A stretch of 64,000 bases of DNA, from NCBI RefSeq assembly GCF_950295315.1, contig NC_080165.1, positions 9,202,417-9,266,416 of the forward strand, in the 5' to 3' direction. The notes beneath the pieces were generated by a model, which saw only the letters and a list, made by a program, of their open reading frames with translations, had not been told where the DNA came from and did no database searches. The translations under genes were made by a program, and so were the position numbers. This document shows, one piece after another, positions 33,836 to 45,040 of this stretch. Each line of letters opens with the position of its first letter. Positions within the stretch are counted from its first letter, which is position 1. The stretch comes from Erinaceus europaeus. Taxonomy: Eukaryota > Chordata > Mammalia > Eulipotyphla > Erinaceidae.

Positions 33836-34600
33836 AAAGAAACACCTAGAATTGCCAAAACAATCTTGAGGAAAAGAAACAAAATGGAGGCATCATACTC
33901 CCAGATCTCAAACTGTATTATAAGGTCATCATCATCATCAAAACAGCCTGGTACTGGAACAAAAGTAGGCACACAGACCAGTGGAACAGAATTGAAAGCC
34001 CAGAACTAAACCCCCATATCCATGGACATCTAATCTTTGATAAGGGGACCTAAAGTATTAAATGGAGGAAGGAGGCTCTCTTCAATAAATGGTGCTGGGG
34101 AAACTGGGTTGAAACATGCAGAAGAATAAAGCCTTTACCTCACCAGAAACAAAAATCAACTCCAAATAGATCAAGGACCTGGATATTAGACCAGAAACTG
34201 TCAAATACCTAGAAGAAGACATTGGTGAAACACTTTCCCACCTAAACCTCAAGGGTATCTTTAATGATACAAACCCAGTTGTAGGGAAGACTAAAGCAGA
34301 AACAAATCAATGGGACTACATCGAACTGAAGAGCTTCTGCGCAGCCAGAGAAACCATCACTAAAACAAAGAGACCCCTCACAGAATGGGAGAAGCAGAAT
34401 CTGACTGGGTTTGGATTAGTGCACCAATGTAAAAATCTCTGGGTGGAGGGTAAGGATAGATGTTCAGCTTCACTGTGGGGGTAGGGGGGTGGGGCAAAGA
34501 CCTTTGGTGGTGGGAATGGTATTAATATACACTCCTATTAACTTATAGTTTCATAAATCACTATTTAATTAATATGAGAGGGGAAAGTGGATTAAATGTT
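33835..34600 (+). mobile_element. L1 ORF2 end with 3' UTR
   Basis: Forward L1 that repeats part of the ORF2 region seen at 30470-31370 but is much better preserved; it then jumps at about 34390 to a 3' UTR of the GGTGGTGGGAATGGTATT type. The jump implies an internal deletion of the final ORF2 part. No intact frame. Confidence 0.8.
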
Positions 34601-34949
34601 TCAAACTTTTTGATGCATAGACCATAGCTCTGAGTGTAGGTTCCTTCAACCTAAGCAATTAAAACTTCAAATTGGTAATCAGATTGTGTTTTAACAGTGG
34701 GCTCAAATTGTTAATACATTTCTAATAATGACATGGTCTTTGAAATATTAAATCTTCTAAAAGCTTAGACCAGGGAAAACAGAAACAATTTGTGGTGTTA
34801 CTTTATAAGATACAGCTATAAGTAAATAGCATAAAAGGACATAAATTATGGTGAGGTTTGTATGATACAGCAAATCCTAACAATGGGATTTTCAAAGTTA
34901 ACCCAATTGCTAAATAATTTGGTTATAGCAATAACTATCCATTGCCTTT
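34601..34949. other. No feature seen
   Basis: AT-rich sequence between an L1 end and an HLR 5' part. Confidence 0.5.
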
Positions 34950-35530
34950 TTAAACCCTAAGACAGCAGGAACCTTCCCCTTTCTCTATAAAGCCCACATT
35001 TCTCCCAGGCTTGGAATCTCTAGGGTGGGGCTCACTTTCCTGCATGCTTCTCTCAATTCATACCAACTGATACTGCATCTGCTGATCCCAGCCTAATCAA
35101 TGCAACACATACCACCTCAGCATGGATTGTGTCCAGGCATGGAAGGTCAACTCTTCAGCTTTATTATTCTGGTGAGACCTTTCCTAGATCATAGGACTCC
35201 TTAATTCCATTTCAAATGGTACACTTTTTAACAAACTTCAAAACCTAGATATAGACCAGGGACAATGAGATAGGGCATACATACACATGTATCCATAAGT
35301 TTGGGGGAAATAGATACCTTAAAGAAAAAGAGCACAGCAGTTTTCAGTGAGTCAATAAATGAAGCAAGCAAGTAGAAAGACCTAAAAAGATACCATAAAG
35401 TACCTAATGGAACAGTTTCTACTTAGACCTAGATACCCTCCTCACCTACTTCCTATTTCACTTCCCTCAATAACTCTAAAGCTAAACTTGTCAGACAAAG
35501 TAAGCACTACAAAAGCTGAACAAGGGCAAG
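34950..35530 (+). repeat. HLR 5' portion
   Basis: Holds the 5'-most HLR words (CTCTATAAAGCC, GGTGGGGCTCACTTTCCTGC, TGAACAAGGGCAAGAGACTG). It matches the reverse complement of 41230-42130 and abuts an opposite-strand HLR 3' part at 35540. Confidence 0.7.
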
Positions 35531-35539
35531 AGACTGGCA

Positions 35540-35900
35540 TACTTTATTTATTTATAAAATAGAAATATTGGCAAGACTATAAGATAAGAGGGGTACGGTT
35601 CCACTCAATTCCCACCTCCAAAACTCCATATCCAATTTCCTCCCCTAATAGCTTACCTGTTCTTTATCCCTCTGGGAGTATGGACCCATGGTCATTATGG
35701 GATGCAGAAGGTGGAAGGTCTGGCTTCTGGAATTGCTTCCTTGCTGAACGTGGGCGTTGACAGGTAGATCCATACTCCCAGCCTGTCTGCCTCTCTCTTT
35801 CCCTAGTGGGTCAGGGATCTGGGGAAGCAGGGCTCCAGGACACATGGTGAGGTTATCTGCCCAGGGAAGTCCTTTGGGAATATACCAGTACATATTCACT
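35540..35900 (-). repeat. HLR fragment, 3' part
   Basis: Reverse HLR from its A-rich end to GGTGAGGTTATCTGCCCAGG; with 34950-35530 it forms a head-to-head pair. Confidence 0.75.
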
Positions 35901-36091
35901 AAAATTCAGGAAATTCCCTATTTCTCCTCCACCCCTTCCTCCATCTTCTCCCTCATCTTCGTCTTCCTTCTTTTTGTTTTTGCAATTTCCACGTTATTTG
36001 TTGTATCCTATTCACATTGCTCTCTTGGAGTAACTCTGAACCTTTTCAAAGACCTCTCTTCAGTTTCTTATGGCAGGTAGAATCAGCTCTG

Positions 36092-36325
36092 CTGGGGGTT
36101 AGGTGGTAGCACAGCGGGTTAAGCGCAGGTGGCACAAAGCGCAAGGACCAGCAGAAAGATCACGGTTCCAGCTCCCAGCTCCCCACCTGCAGGGGATTTG
36201 CTTCACAAATCGTGAAGCAGGTCTATAGGTGTCTCTCTGTTTCTTTCCCTCTCTGTCCCCGTCCCTTCTCAAATCCTCTCTGTCTCTATCCCGAATAAAT
36301 AAGTAAAATAAAAATATTTTAAAAA
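36092..36325 (+). mobile_element. SINE with mixed A head and B tail
   Basis: Head GGTGGTAGCACAGCGGGTTA is SINE-A-like; the tail ends CGAATAAATAAGTAAAATA without the CAA block. Confidence 0.85.
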
Positions 36326-36439
36326 TAGAAACAACTCTACTTTTCATTTGACACTTCAGTCCTGCTTTTTGTTAAATGTACTTTTCCTGCAGTTAGATCC
36401 CTAGCTAGACTGTAAGACCTTCAAGGCAGGGATATACTT

Positions 36440-36548
36440 TTAAATTTTAATTAGTGATGTAATAAAGATTACAAGATTGTAATCTAACAGGGGTACAAAT
36501 CTGCACAGTTCCCACCACCAGAGATCCTTGTCCTGCCCCTTCACTGGA
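36440..36548 (-). repeat. HLR variant, short
   Basis: TAATTAGTGATGTAATAAAG, ACAGGGGTACAAATCTGCAC; truncated where an L1 3' end begins. Confidence 0.55.
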
Positions 36549-36549
36549 A

Positions 36550-36790
36550 GCTTCCCTATTCTTTTTTTTTTAATTAGGGATTAATGGTTTACAATCAACA
36601 GTAAAATACAGTAGTTAGTGTATGTATAACATTTCTCAGTTTTCCACATAACAATTCAACCCTCACTAGATCTTTCTCTGCCATCGTGTTCCAGGACCTG
36701 AAACCTCCCTCCCACCCCAGAGTCTTTCTTTAGTGAAATACACCAAACCCAGCCAAAATTCTGCTTTGTATTTTCTTATTTTTAAACTTC
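36550..36790 (-). mobile_element. L1 3' UTR fragment
   Basis: AATTAGGGATTAATGGTTTAC through CCCAGAGTCTTTCTTTAG, the same L1 3' end as at 6080-6270. Lies directly beside an HLR variant fragment (36440-36548). Confidence 0.75.
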
Positions 36791-36804
36791 TTTTTATTAT
36801 TATT

Positions 36805-37265
36805 TGCCAAGCTAGCGTGGGAATGCCTCTTCCCCGGGTGCATGCTCTCTGGGTTGGAGAGAATTCGACCAGACTCAGCCTGGGCTGCTACTCACTCAGG
36901 GACGTGGGAGATAGATGACTCAGGAACTCATGGCAGCATGGTGATGCAAAAGGATCTATTGATCAGAGAGCCAGTTCTTTTATAGGATAAAACTGGAAGT
37001 GGCAAGTCAGAAACAGAAATGGCTAGGAAAGGGAGTGGAGAGAGGCAAAAGCAGGCTGGGAAAGTAGAAGCTTCCTTAGCAACTGTTGCGAGGGTTTTAA
37101 CGGGCGAGATTAATGTTACCCTGCAGGCAGGACGGGTCTCGAGGTAGAAAGAAGATAGATCAAGGGGATGGGTGGGGATCTTTCAGGCAAAACAATGATT
37201 ACGTAAATAGGCCGTAGTGTCAGCAATGCAGGATGGAGCAGGGGGGGCTGGCTTACTGCCCAACA
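36805..37265 (-). mobile_element. Solo LTR, second family, reverse strand
   Basis: 461 bp from TGCCAAGC to GCCCAACA, flanked by ATTATT at 36799-36804 and 37266-37271. It aligns throughout with 63012-63481. On the reverse strand a TATAAAAG promoter word lies at 36977-36984. The poly(A) signal region seen in the sister copy is altered here. It sits inside the A-rich tail of an HLR copy whose remainder starts at 37272. Confidence 0.8.
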
Positions 37266-37271
37266 ATTATT

Positions 37272-37500
37272 AGTGATTTAATAATGATCAACAAGATTGT
37301 GGGGGTAAGAAGGGTACAATTCATACAATTCTCCCACCAGAGTGCCATATCCCATATTTCTATTCTAAGCTTCCCTATTCTTTATCCCTCTGGGAGTCTG
37401 GACCAAAGCTCTCTATGGGGAGCAGAAGGTGGGAGGTCTGGCTTCTGTAACTGCTTCTCTGCTGGACATGGATGTTGGCAGGCAATATTATTTAAAGCCT
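37272..37500 (-). repeat. HLR fragment split by the 36.8-kb LTR
   Basis: AGTGATTTAATAATGATCAAC through TCTGCTGGACATGGATGTTG. Its A-rich tail continues on the other side of the LTR (up to 36804). Confidence 0.7.
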
Positions 37501-38544
37501 CTTTGAAACTTCCTACATCAAGTAGAGATCAATAAAGAAACCCTTTGCAAACATTTCCCAATCTTCTCCTCTCCACCATAAAGACAGAAATTATGCCAAG
37601 GCATTTCTTCAGAATTCCTGCAAAAGGGGTAACTTAGAGTGAACAGGAATTTTCCAAGACATAGATGAGTAACCAAGATTTAAATTATTCCAATATTCTC
37701 GAAAATTGTCCATCTGCTTTTTCAGAGTAGTGGGTGTTTTAATTGTTATGCAAATGTGTGGGGATTTCAGAGGAAGCTGAAGTGAAGACCCAAATCATTC
37801 TGACCTGTATATGCTCCTCTTGTGGAAGATTTTGACAAGGATCCTTGTGCTGACTCTCACACTTAGCAGGAGAGTCACAGTTGGTACTACCTACCCTATG
37901 TTTCTCCTCCTCTGTCCTCTTTCCTCATTCATTTCTCAGTACTACTCAGTTCTTTTTGCCTGCCACTCTTGGTTCTCTCTGTTTTTGCAAAGTTAGGTCA
38001 TATGGGATTGGCCTGATCCTAACACACTTGCTGTTTTTTTTTCTTCCCAGTCTGTTCCCAGAAGAATAGATTCACGAACAATCATGCCTTTCCCTCTGTG
38101 TGTGTCCAGTAGTGATTGCTTTGACTCAGATACTTCCTGGGTATTTTCCCACAAAGTAAAATCTTGAAGACAGCTCTGAGAAGGTCAATTTCCTTAACTT
38201 TAATTGCCTTCTCATAATTTTCAACAAGTTTCTTTCCAAGATTCCACTTACAAGACACGTAGCTGCCTATCAGTTTTAACTTTTTTTTTTTTTTTCTTCA
38301 GCTTGGTTCCCGGAATTGGACTTCTTCACAGGAGTTATTACTCAAGCTCATATTAAACTATTTAATGCAGAGCTTTTCAAGCTAACATGATGAGTTTTAA
38401 GGGAGTAGATTCCAGTTTTGTGTGTGGAGAGTCTGAGATTCCTGTTCTCATCTATTTGGGTCTCACATTGTGGGGAAATTAGTGAGAAAACCATTTGACA
38501 ATATCTCTTACACAGTTCTCTGCCTCCCACAGCTAACTTTTTCC
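37501..38544. other. No feature seen
   Basis: Unique-looking; pyrimidine runs at about 38030 and 38282 resemble acceptors, but no open exon with a donor was found. Confidence 0.5.
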
Positions 38545-38795
38545 CCCAAGGTTATTGCTGGGGCTCAGTGCCAGCACAGTGAATCCACTGCTCCTGGCGG
38601 CCATTTTTTCTATCTTATTGAATAGGATACAGAGAGAAATTGAGAGACAGAGAGGGAGAGAGAAAGATAGACACCTGCAGACCTGCTTCACTACCTGAAG
38701 TGTCCCCTCCAGCAGGTGGGGAGTGGGGGTTTGAACCTGGGCCCTTGTGCTTCAAACTATGTGCGATTACACTGGTATGCCTGGCCTCCCCCTCA
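38545..38795 (-). mobile_element. SINE-A'
   Basis: GAATCCACTGCTCCTGGCGG extension retained; CAA block lost. Confidence 0.82.
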
Positions 38796-39284
38796 TCTTT
38801 GTAAACTAGGTATTTGCCTGTTTTCACTCTCAAACTATTCATAGGAACCCCTCCCCATGAAAGCCAAATAATAATGTCAGAATAATTAGGCAGTGGGATG
38901 ACATTTAACTTTTTTATTTAAATAAGGGGGAAGAAAGCTATTAATCTTATATCCATTTTCAGGAGGTGGACATTTATCTTTTAAGAAATCACAGGAGGGA
39001 ACAGTTGCACTTAAACATCCTTCTGGTTTCATTATGACACGTCCTGGTTAATATCAGTGACCCATTTTTCCTTTTTCTTTGTGCTATCTTCAGAATCCTT
39101 CCTGACTGAGAAGCTAACGTTACTCTCCTGCTTTGTTTCAAGCCCCAGATTAGATTAACCGTGTTCTCTTTCATTTGGGAATGACTGATTAGTCTGCTGA
39201 AATGAACTTTTAAAGTAAGACTCTCTGGACAGTGGATTTTCTCCAGTCTGTCAGACCTTGCAGGCAATATGACTTTAAATGTAT
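38796..39284. other. No feature seen
   Basis: Unique-looking sequence with a 92-codon antisense frame (38989-39267), unsupported. Confidence 0.5.
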
Positions 39285-39562
39285 TTAAAAATTATTTATT
39301 ATTTACTTATTCCTTTTTGTTGCCCTTGTTGTATTATTGTTGTAGTTATTGTTGTTGCTATTATTGATGTTGTTGTTGGCTAGGATAGAGAGAAATGGAG
39401 AGAGGAGAAGAAGACAGAGAGGGGGAGAGAAAGCTAGACATCTGAAGACCTGCTTCACCTCTTGTGAAGCGACTCCTCTGCAGGTGGGGAGCCGGGGCCT
39501 GGAACTGGAATCCTTAAATCAGTCATTGCGCTTAACCTGGCTGCGCTACCACCGGACTCCCT
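39285..39562 (-). mobile_element. SINE-A
   Basis: Reverse copy with GCGCTACCACCGGACTCCC head. Confidence 0.9.
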
Positions 39563-40024
39563 AAATGTCTTGTAAAAGAAACTTTCACTTGGTGCTGTGC
39601 TATGGTTGTCAGAAAGACAAAACATGTTTGGCCCACAGATACAAAGACTTCATAGTACTGATGACTAAGGAATCTGATAGGAGACACCTCTGATCATCAC
39701 AGTACTAAGGACTAGAGGCACCGGGATCTGTCCCTTGGCTGTCTTATTTTAATGATTTGAAGAGTGAGATGCAACGTTAATTATTGTTGAAGGCTGCAGG
39801 TTTCTACAGGTCTGGCTAGGTTCCCCTGTGAGTTCTTTCTCCAATGCATCGTTTCCAATAAGGGCATTGAAATGGATCTTCCGGTCTCTTCTAGCCTGCT
39901 CTGAAATTTGGTTAACGCTACTTCTTACAAGATGTCCCTCAAGTGCACCTTCATACCACAATTCACTCTCTCTCTTTCTCCTTTTCCTTCCATCTTTCCT
40001 CCTCTTACATTTTATTTTCTCTCC
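39563..40024. other. No feature seen
   Basis: Unique-looking sequence between two SINEs. Confidence 0.5.
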
Positions 40025-40118
40025 CCTTTATTTATTTATTTATTATCGGATAAAGACAGAGATAAATCGAAATGGGAGAGAGACAGAGAGACAGCTGCAG
40101 CCCTGCCCCATTACTTGT
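40025..40118 (-). mobile_element. SINE-B, truncated
   Basis: Tail and CT-rich part only; lost at the A/T run before the long HLR. Confidence 0.6.
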
Positions 40119-40159
40119 TTTTATTTATTTATTTATTTATTTTTATTTTTAAAATTTTT

Positions 40160-42165
40160 TAAATTTTTAAATTTTTTTTGACTAAACCATAGGATAAGAG
40201 GGATACATCTTCACACAATTCCCACAACCAGAACTCTGTATTGCATAACCTCCCCTGATAGCTTTCCTATTCTTTAACCCTTTGGGAGTATGGATCCAAG
40301 GTCCTTGTGGGATGCAGAAGGTGGAAGGTCTGGCTTCTGTAATTGCTTCCCCACTGAACATGGGCATTGACAGGTCGATCCATACTCCCAGTCTGCCTCT
40401 CTCTTTCCCTATTAGGGAAGGTTTCTGGGGAAGCAGAGCTCCAGGACACATTGGTGGGGTTGTCTGTCCAGGGAAGTCTGGTTGGCATCCTGCTAGCATC
40501 TGGAACCTGGTGGTTGACAAGAGAGTTAATATACAAAGCCAAACAAATTGTTGACCAATCATGGATCTAAGGGCTGGAATAGTGCAGATGAAGAATTGAG
40601 GGGTCTCCATTTTGTAGATAGCTAGTAGGCATATTTTAGTTAAATTCCAAAGGGCCTGTGGCTATACTCCTGGTTTGTTTGTCTTTTTTTTTTTTTTTTT
40701 TGCCTGAGCCTGAAATCTGATATGCAAATGGATCTAACTTATTGTCTGGGGAGATGATGTCGTGGCTGGAAAAAGGACCAGAAAGCTGGATCAGGGAAGA
40801 GAGTAGCTCCCTAATATGGGAAAGGTGTATAAATATTGTTGACTGTAAACCCCATCGATTTGATGTGATCTGGGGCCCATATTCAGCTTAGGAGCCTGTG
40901 TGACCTCTGCATCCCTGTAGATCTGAGCTCACATTCTGTGGTCATGAGTAGGAACGTTCCAAGCTGTCCCAATATCAGGACCCATCTTCCTCAGGTGTAG
41001 CATAGAGTATGTTGTCCTGCCTCCCTTTGAAGGATGGAACATTCTCTACCATTATTGATCCAAGTTGAGGGCAAGGTCCTATGGAGGCCCACAAAGGGTC
41101 TATTGTGTTGTTCCTGATAGAGATGACCAGTAACAATGGAGAGAGAGATGTATTTGAGGTCTCGGCCCATCATGTCTGTTTGGGAATCTCAGGACTCCCC
41201 GACTAGGGCCCCAGCTGATGGGGTGGCCTGAAATTGACTAAAGAGTCATCTTTAAAGTATGCCAGTCTCTTGCCCTTATTCAGCTTTTGGAGTCCTTGCT
41301 TTGATGAGGTTAGCTTTGGAGTGAGTGAGAGAACTGTAATAGGAAGTAGGTGAGGAGGTTATCTACATCTAAGTAGACACTATTTCATTATAAACTATAT
41401 ACTGACTCACTACAGACTATTGTCTATTTTTGCTTTCAGGTATATATTTTGCCCTAATTTATGGATACATGTGAACATATGCTCTATCTTATGGGACCTG
41501 GTCTATACATAGGTTTTGGGACTTTGTTAAGAAGTGAATCTCAGGGAGTCGGGCTGTAGTGCAGCGGGTTAAGCGCAGGTGGCGCAAAGCACAAGGACCG
41601 GCATAAGGATCCCGGTTCGAACCCCAGCTCCTCACCTGCAGGGGAGTCGCTTCACAGGCGGTGAAGCAGGTCTGCAGGTGTCTATCTTTCTCTCCTCCCC
41701 TCTGTCTTCCCCTCCTCTCTCCGTTTCTCTCTGTCCTATCCAACAATGACAACAACAATAATAACTACAACAATAAAACAAGGGCAACAAAAGGGAATAA
41801 ATAAAATAAACATTTAAAAAAAAAAAAGAAGTGAATCTCCTGGAATGAAGTTAGAGGATACCATGAGAGGAAAAGTCTCACCCGAGTAATGAGGCTGAAG
41901 GGTTGACATTCCATGCCTGATGTCTCTGGACACAGTCTGAAGTGAAGCATGCTGAGGTGGTACTTGGGTTGATTAGGTTGGGATTAGCAGATGCAATATC
42001 ATTTGGTATGAATTGAGAGAAGCATGCAGGAAAGTGAGCCCCACCCTAGAGGTTCCAGGACTGGGAGAAATATAGGCTCTACAGAGGAAGTGGGAGGTTC
42101 CTGCTGTTTTAGGATTTAAGAAGACAATACATAGTTAGTTGCCATCTTGGCTCTGCCTGCCCCAT
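40160..42165 (-). repeat. Longest HLR copy, about 1.7 kb plus an inserted SINE
   Basis: Continuous reverse HLR from the A-rich 3' end to the TCTATAAAGCC-like 5' region; the only copy here that links the 3' part (40180-41200) with the 5' part (41230-42130). Interrupted by a young SINE-A at 41543-41825. Scattered stops on both strands; no conserved long frame recognised. Confidence 0.8.
41543..41825 (+). mobile_element. Young full-length SINE-A
   Basis: Intact pol III-type boxes (A: TAGTGCAGCGG; B: GGTTCGAACCCC) and the full CAACAATAATAACTACAAC tail, flanked by a perfect 14-bp duplication AAGAAGTGAATCTC (41529-41542, 41826-41839). Inserted in the long HLR copy. The best reference copy in the window. 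Confidence 0.96.
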
Positions 42166-42167
42166 CT

Positions 42168-42262
42168 CTTGTTAAGCTTTCCCCTTGCAGGTGGGGACCA
42201 GGGGCTTGTTAAGTGCACTGTAATGTGAGTGCTTAACCAAGTGTGCCACCACTGGGCTCCCT
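42168..42262 (-). mobile_element. SINE-B head
   Basis: CCCCTTGCAGGTGGGGACC and GTGCCACCACTGGGCTCCC. Confidence 0.7.
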
Positions 42263-42327
42263 CATATTTTATTATGTTTCTCTGTAATTACTTTAATTGG
42301 AAATGTTGATATTTCTGCTTCTTTGGG

Positions 42328-42603
42328 ATGGACTTCACTCTAAGTCTCTCTACCACTGCCTACAAATCTGGCCGAGCCTTTCTCTTCTCAAAATTAACTC
42401 ACATCTCTCAGTCACAGTCTCCTATCTATATGGAACCTAACGAAGTTCGAAAAGTCTCCCTAGCTCTTACTACTAGTGGATGTAAGTCAAAGGGGGTTCC
42501 TTTTGTTTGGATGAATTTAAATGGTTTCGTTTACACATTGGATGATGATGACGGTAAGGCAAGTTGCTTATTTCCAAGGAAGCCAAGGCCTGGAGAAAGA
42601 TAA
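42328..42603 (+). other. Unassigned 91-codon open frame
   Basis: ATGGACTTCACTCTAAG to TAA at 42601-42603. It is not in any repeat I recognise. Asp-rich stretch (LDDDDG) near residue 74. A GGTAAGGC word at 42556 could be a donor. No family recognised; chance ORF or old exon or retrocopy piece are all possible. Confidence 0.15.
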
Positions 42604-43462
42604 AGATGATGATTCTGGCTATGATTAAAATAACTCAAATTCCTGTTGTTGAGTGAAGTCTGCAAAGCTCTTCACATGTCATTGTCTCATCCCATGGCTG
42701 CAACTCTGGGGGATAAGTTCGGTTGACCTTGTTTTTGGCATATACATTGAGAACCAAAACCTGGGTAAGTGAATAGACATGTCCAAGAACCCACTCTCCC
42801 AGAAGACAAAATCATGGTTCACATAAACTTTCAGGACTCAGGACTAGATCACTCTGCCTCTCTGAAGGGCAGTTCCACTGGAGGATAAGACATCAAGAGA
42901 TATAACAAAAGTCTTTAAGTACCCGGGAGAGGAAGCGAATGTTGATAGCTAATTGATTGCAAGAACGGTTCACTAAAGGGGGTTGTGTAAATCCCCCCTT
43001 AATAGAGGGTTTACCTGAAGCAAAAGTTTCCTGTAATCCCTGAAAATTTCCAAAATGTGTTTCCAGAACACAATTTGACAACATGGGTCAAAGCCTTTCA
43101 AGATATTACTAATAGTAATCTTAGACAAATTACTCAGTATATTCAAAGCCATTTGCTTCATCTGTAAGTAATTGGGTAGGAGGGGGATTAGAGTAATGCT
43201 TTACGAAGTGCCCTGGCACAGAGAGTATATTAAATTAAGATTGCCAGTGTTTGAGGGTATCAGCTTTTACTGAAGCAAATAGCAAGCACAAAGATTTAGT
43301 GCTAAAGAAATTCTTAACTATGCTTTCTCTAAGTCGTAGTTAAAAATTGGAAACAAGCACAGGGCCTGAGGGTACATGTGGGTATTAGTCATTTAAAACA
43401 GTATGAATTGTGCTATTACATGGTAAGATATGTGTGATTTATTGTGTTTTAAAAAGCAAGAC
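42604..43462. other. No feature seen
   Basis: Unique-looking AT-rich sequence. Confidence 0.5.
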
Positions 43463-43572
43463 AAGGGGCAGGGATGATAGCAAAATGTGTTTGCAAAAAG
43501 ACTCATGCCTGAGGCTCTGAGTTTCCACGTTCAGTCCCCTACCCCACCATAAACAAGAACTGAACAATATTT
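43463..43572 (+). mobile_element. SINE-C
   Basis: GACTCATGCCTGAGGCTCTG; short tail. Confidence 0.75.
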
Positions 43573-43587
43573 TGGTAAAAAAAGGTG

Positions 43588-43835
43588 GGGGGTTAGGGCT
43601 GCAGTGCAGCGGGTTAAGCACACATGGTGCAAAGCGCAAGGATCAGCATAAGGATCCCGGTTTGAGCCCCCGGGTCCCCACCTTCAGGGGAGTTGCTTCA
43701 CAAGCAGTGAAGCGGGTCTGCAGGTGTCTATCTTTCTCTCCCCGTCTCTCTCTTCCCCATCTCTCTCAATTTATCTCTGTCCTATCCAACAATGAATGAC
43801 ATCAACAAAACAATGACCACAACAAATAAATAGCA
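43588..43835 (+). mobile_element. SINE-A
   Basis: GGGCTGCAGTGCAGCGGGTT head; ATCAACAAAACAATGACC tail. Confidence 0.9.
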
Positions 43836-44011
43836 AGACAAATTGTAAATTCAATATGTATATTCAATATATATAATATGTAGATATATATTCAATATAA
43901 ATGTATATGTATATCAGAGAGATAGCTAGATAGAATCTGTATGGGTTTTCATCACTGTGTTAACAAAAATTGACTGAGGAGAGAGCATAATGCGTAATAC
44001 AAAAGACTTTT

Positions 44012-44190
44012 TAAAGAGAGGAGGGGAAGACAGAGAGGGGGAGAGAAAGACAGACACCTGCAGACCTGCTTCATCGCCTGTGAAGGGACTCCCCTGCAGG
44101 TGAGGAGCCCAGGGCTGGCCGGGATCCTTGCCGGCCCTTGTGCTTTGCGGCACCTGTGCTTAACCCGCTGCACTACCACCCAACTCCCAG
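44012..44190 (-). mobile_element. SINE-A, truncated
   Basis: Lacks the CAA tail; head CTTAACCCGCTGCACTACC. Confidence 0.82.
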
Positions 44191-44221
44191 GAAATCTTTT
44201 TTTTTAATAAATGGCTTGGGT

Positions 44222-44385
44222 AGTGGTCTGGGAGGTGGCACAGTGGATAAAACACTGGACTTTCAAGCACGAGGTCCTGAGTTCAATCCCCAACAGCACA
44301 TGTACCAGAGTGATGTCTGATTATTTCTCTCTCTCTCTTCCTGTCTCATAAATAAATAAATAAACAAATACATAAAATCTTTTTT
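44222..44385 (+). mobile_element. SINE-D
   Basis: GGTCTGGGAGGTGGCACAGTG head, CTGAGTTCAATCCCC B box, AATAAATAAATAAACAAAT tail. Reference for the other SINE-D pieces. Confidence 0.85.
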
Positions 44386-44404
44386 TAAAAAATGGTGGGA
44401 GTAG

Positions 44405-44620
44405 GGGGCCGGGTGGTGGCGCACCTGGTTGAGCAAGTGTATTACAATGAGCAAGGACCCGAGTTCAAACCCACGGCTCTCACCTGCAGGAGGAAAGCTT
44501 TACAAATGGTAAAGCAGGGCTGCAGGTGTCTCTCTGTCTCTCTCCCTATCACCCCCTCCCTCTTGATTGCTGTCTGTCTCTATCCAATAAATAAAGATAA
44601 TGGTAACTTAAAAATATTTT
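44405..44620 (+). mobile_element. SINE-B
   Basis: GGGGGCCGGGTGGTGGCGCACC, the most intact SINE-B head here. Confidence 0.92.
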
Positions 44621-44631
44621 TTTTTAACGGC

Positions 44632-44840
44632 AGGAGTCGGGCAGTAGCACAGCGGGTTCAGCGCACGTGGCACAAAGGGCAAGGATTGGCTAACGATCCC
44701 GGTTCAAGCCCGGACTCTCTACACACAGGGGACTCACTTCACAGGCCATGAAACAGGTTTGCAGGTATCTATCTTTCTTTCCCCCTCTTTCTTCTCCTCC
44801 TCTTCCATTTCTCTCTGTCCTGTCTAACAACAATGACATC
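44632..44840 (+). mobile_element. SINE-A cut by the assembly gap
   Basis: GGGCAGTAGCACAGCGGGTT head; runs into the N block at the CAACAATGACATC tail. Confidence 0.88.
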
Positions 44841-45040
44841 NNNNNNNNNNNNNNNNNNNNNNNNNNNNNNNNNNNNNNNNNNNNNNNNNNNNNNNNNNNN
44901 NNNNNNNNNNNNNNNNNNNNNNNNNNNNNNNNNNNNNNNNNNNNNNNNNNNNNNNNNNNNNNNNNNNNNNNNNNNNNNNNNNNNNNNNNNNNNNNNNNNN
45001 NNNNNNNNNNNNNNNNNNNNNNNNNNNNNNNNNNNNNNNN
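44841..45040. other. Assembly gap, 200 N
   Basis: Exactly 200 undetermined bases interrupt the tail of a SINE-A. Frames drawn through it are meaningless. Confidence 1.

Noticed and set aside
34950..35900. Twin-primed inversion of one HLR
   Set aside because: The A-rich tail lies at the inner junction, whereas twin priming leaves it at the outer edge.
40182..40610. 142-codon reverse frame and similar frames at 23617-24020 and 18281-18527
   Set aside because: The same HLR repeat translated at several loci; frames are broken differently in each copy and no domain is recognised.
41543..41640. tRNA gene
   Set aside because: A and B boxes are present, but this and all similar sites are heads of dispersed SINEs with tails and target duplications, not a foldable standalone tRNA.
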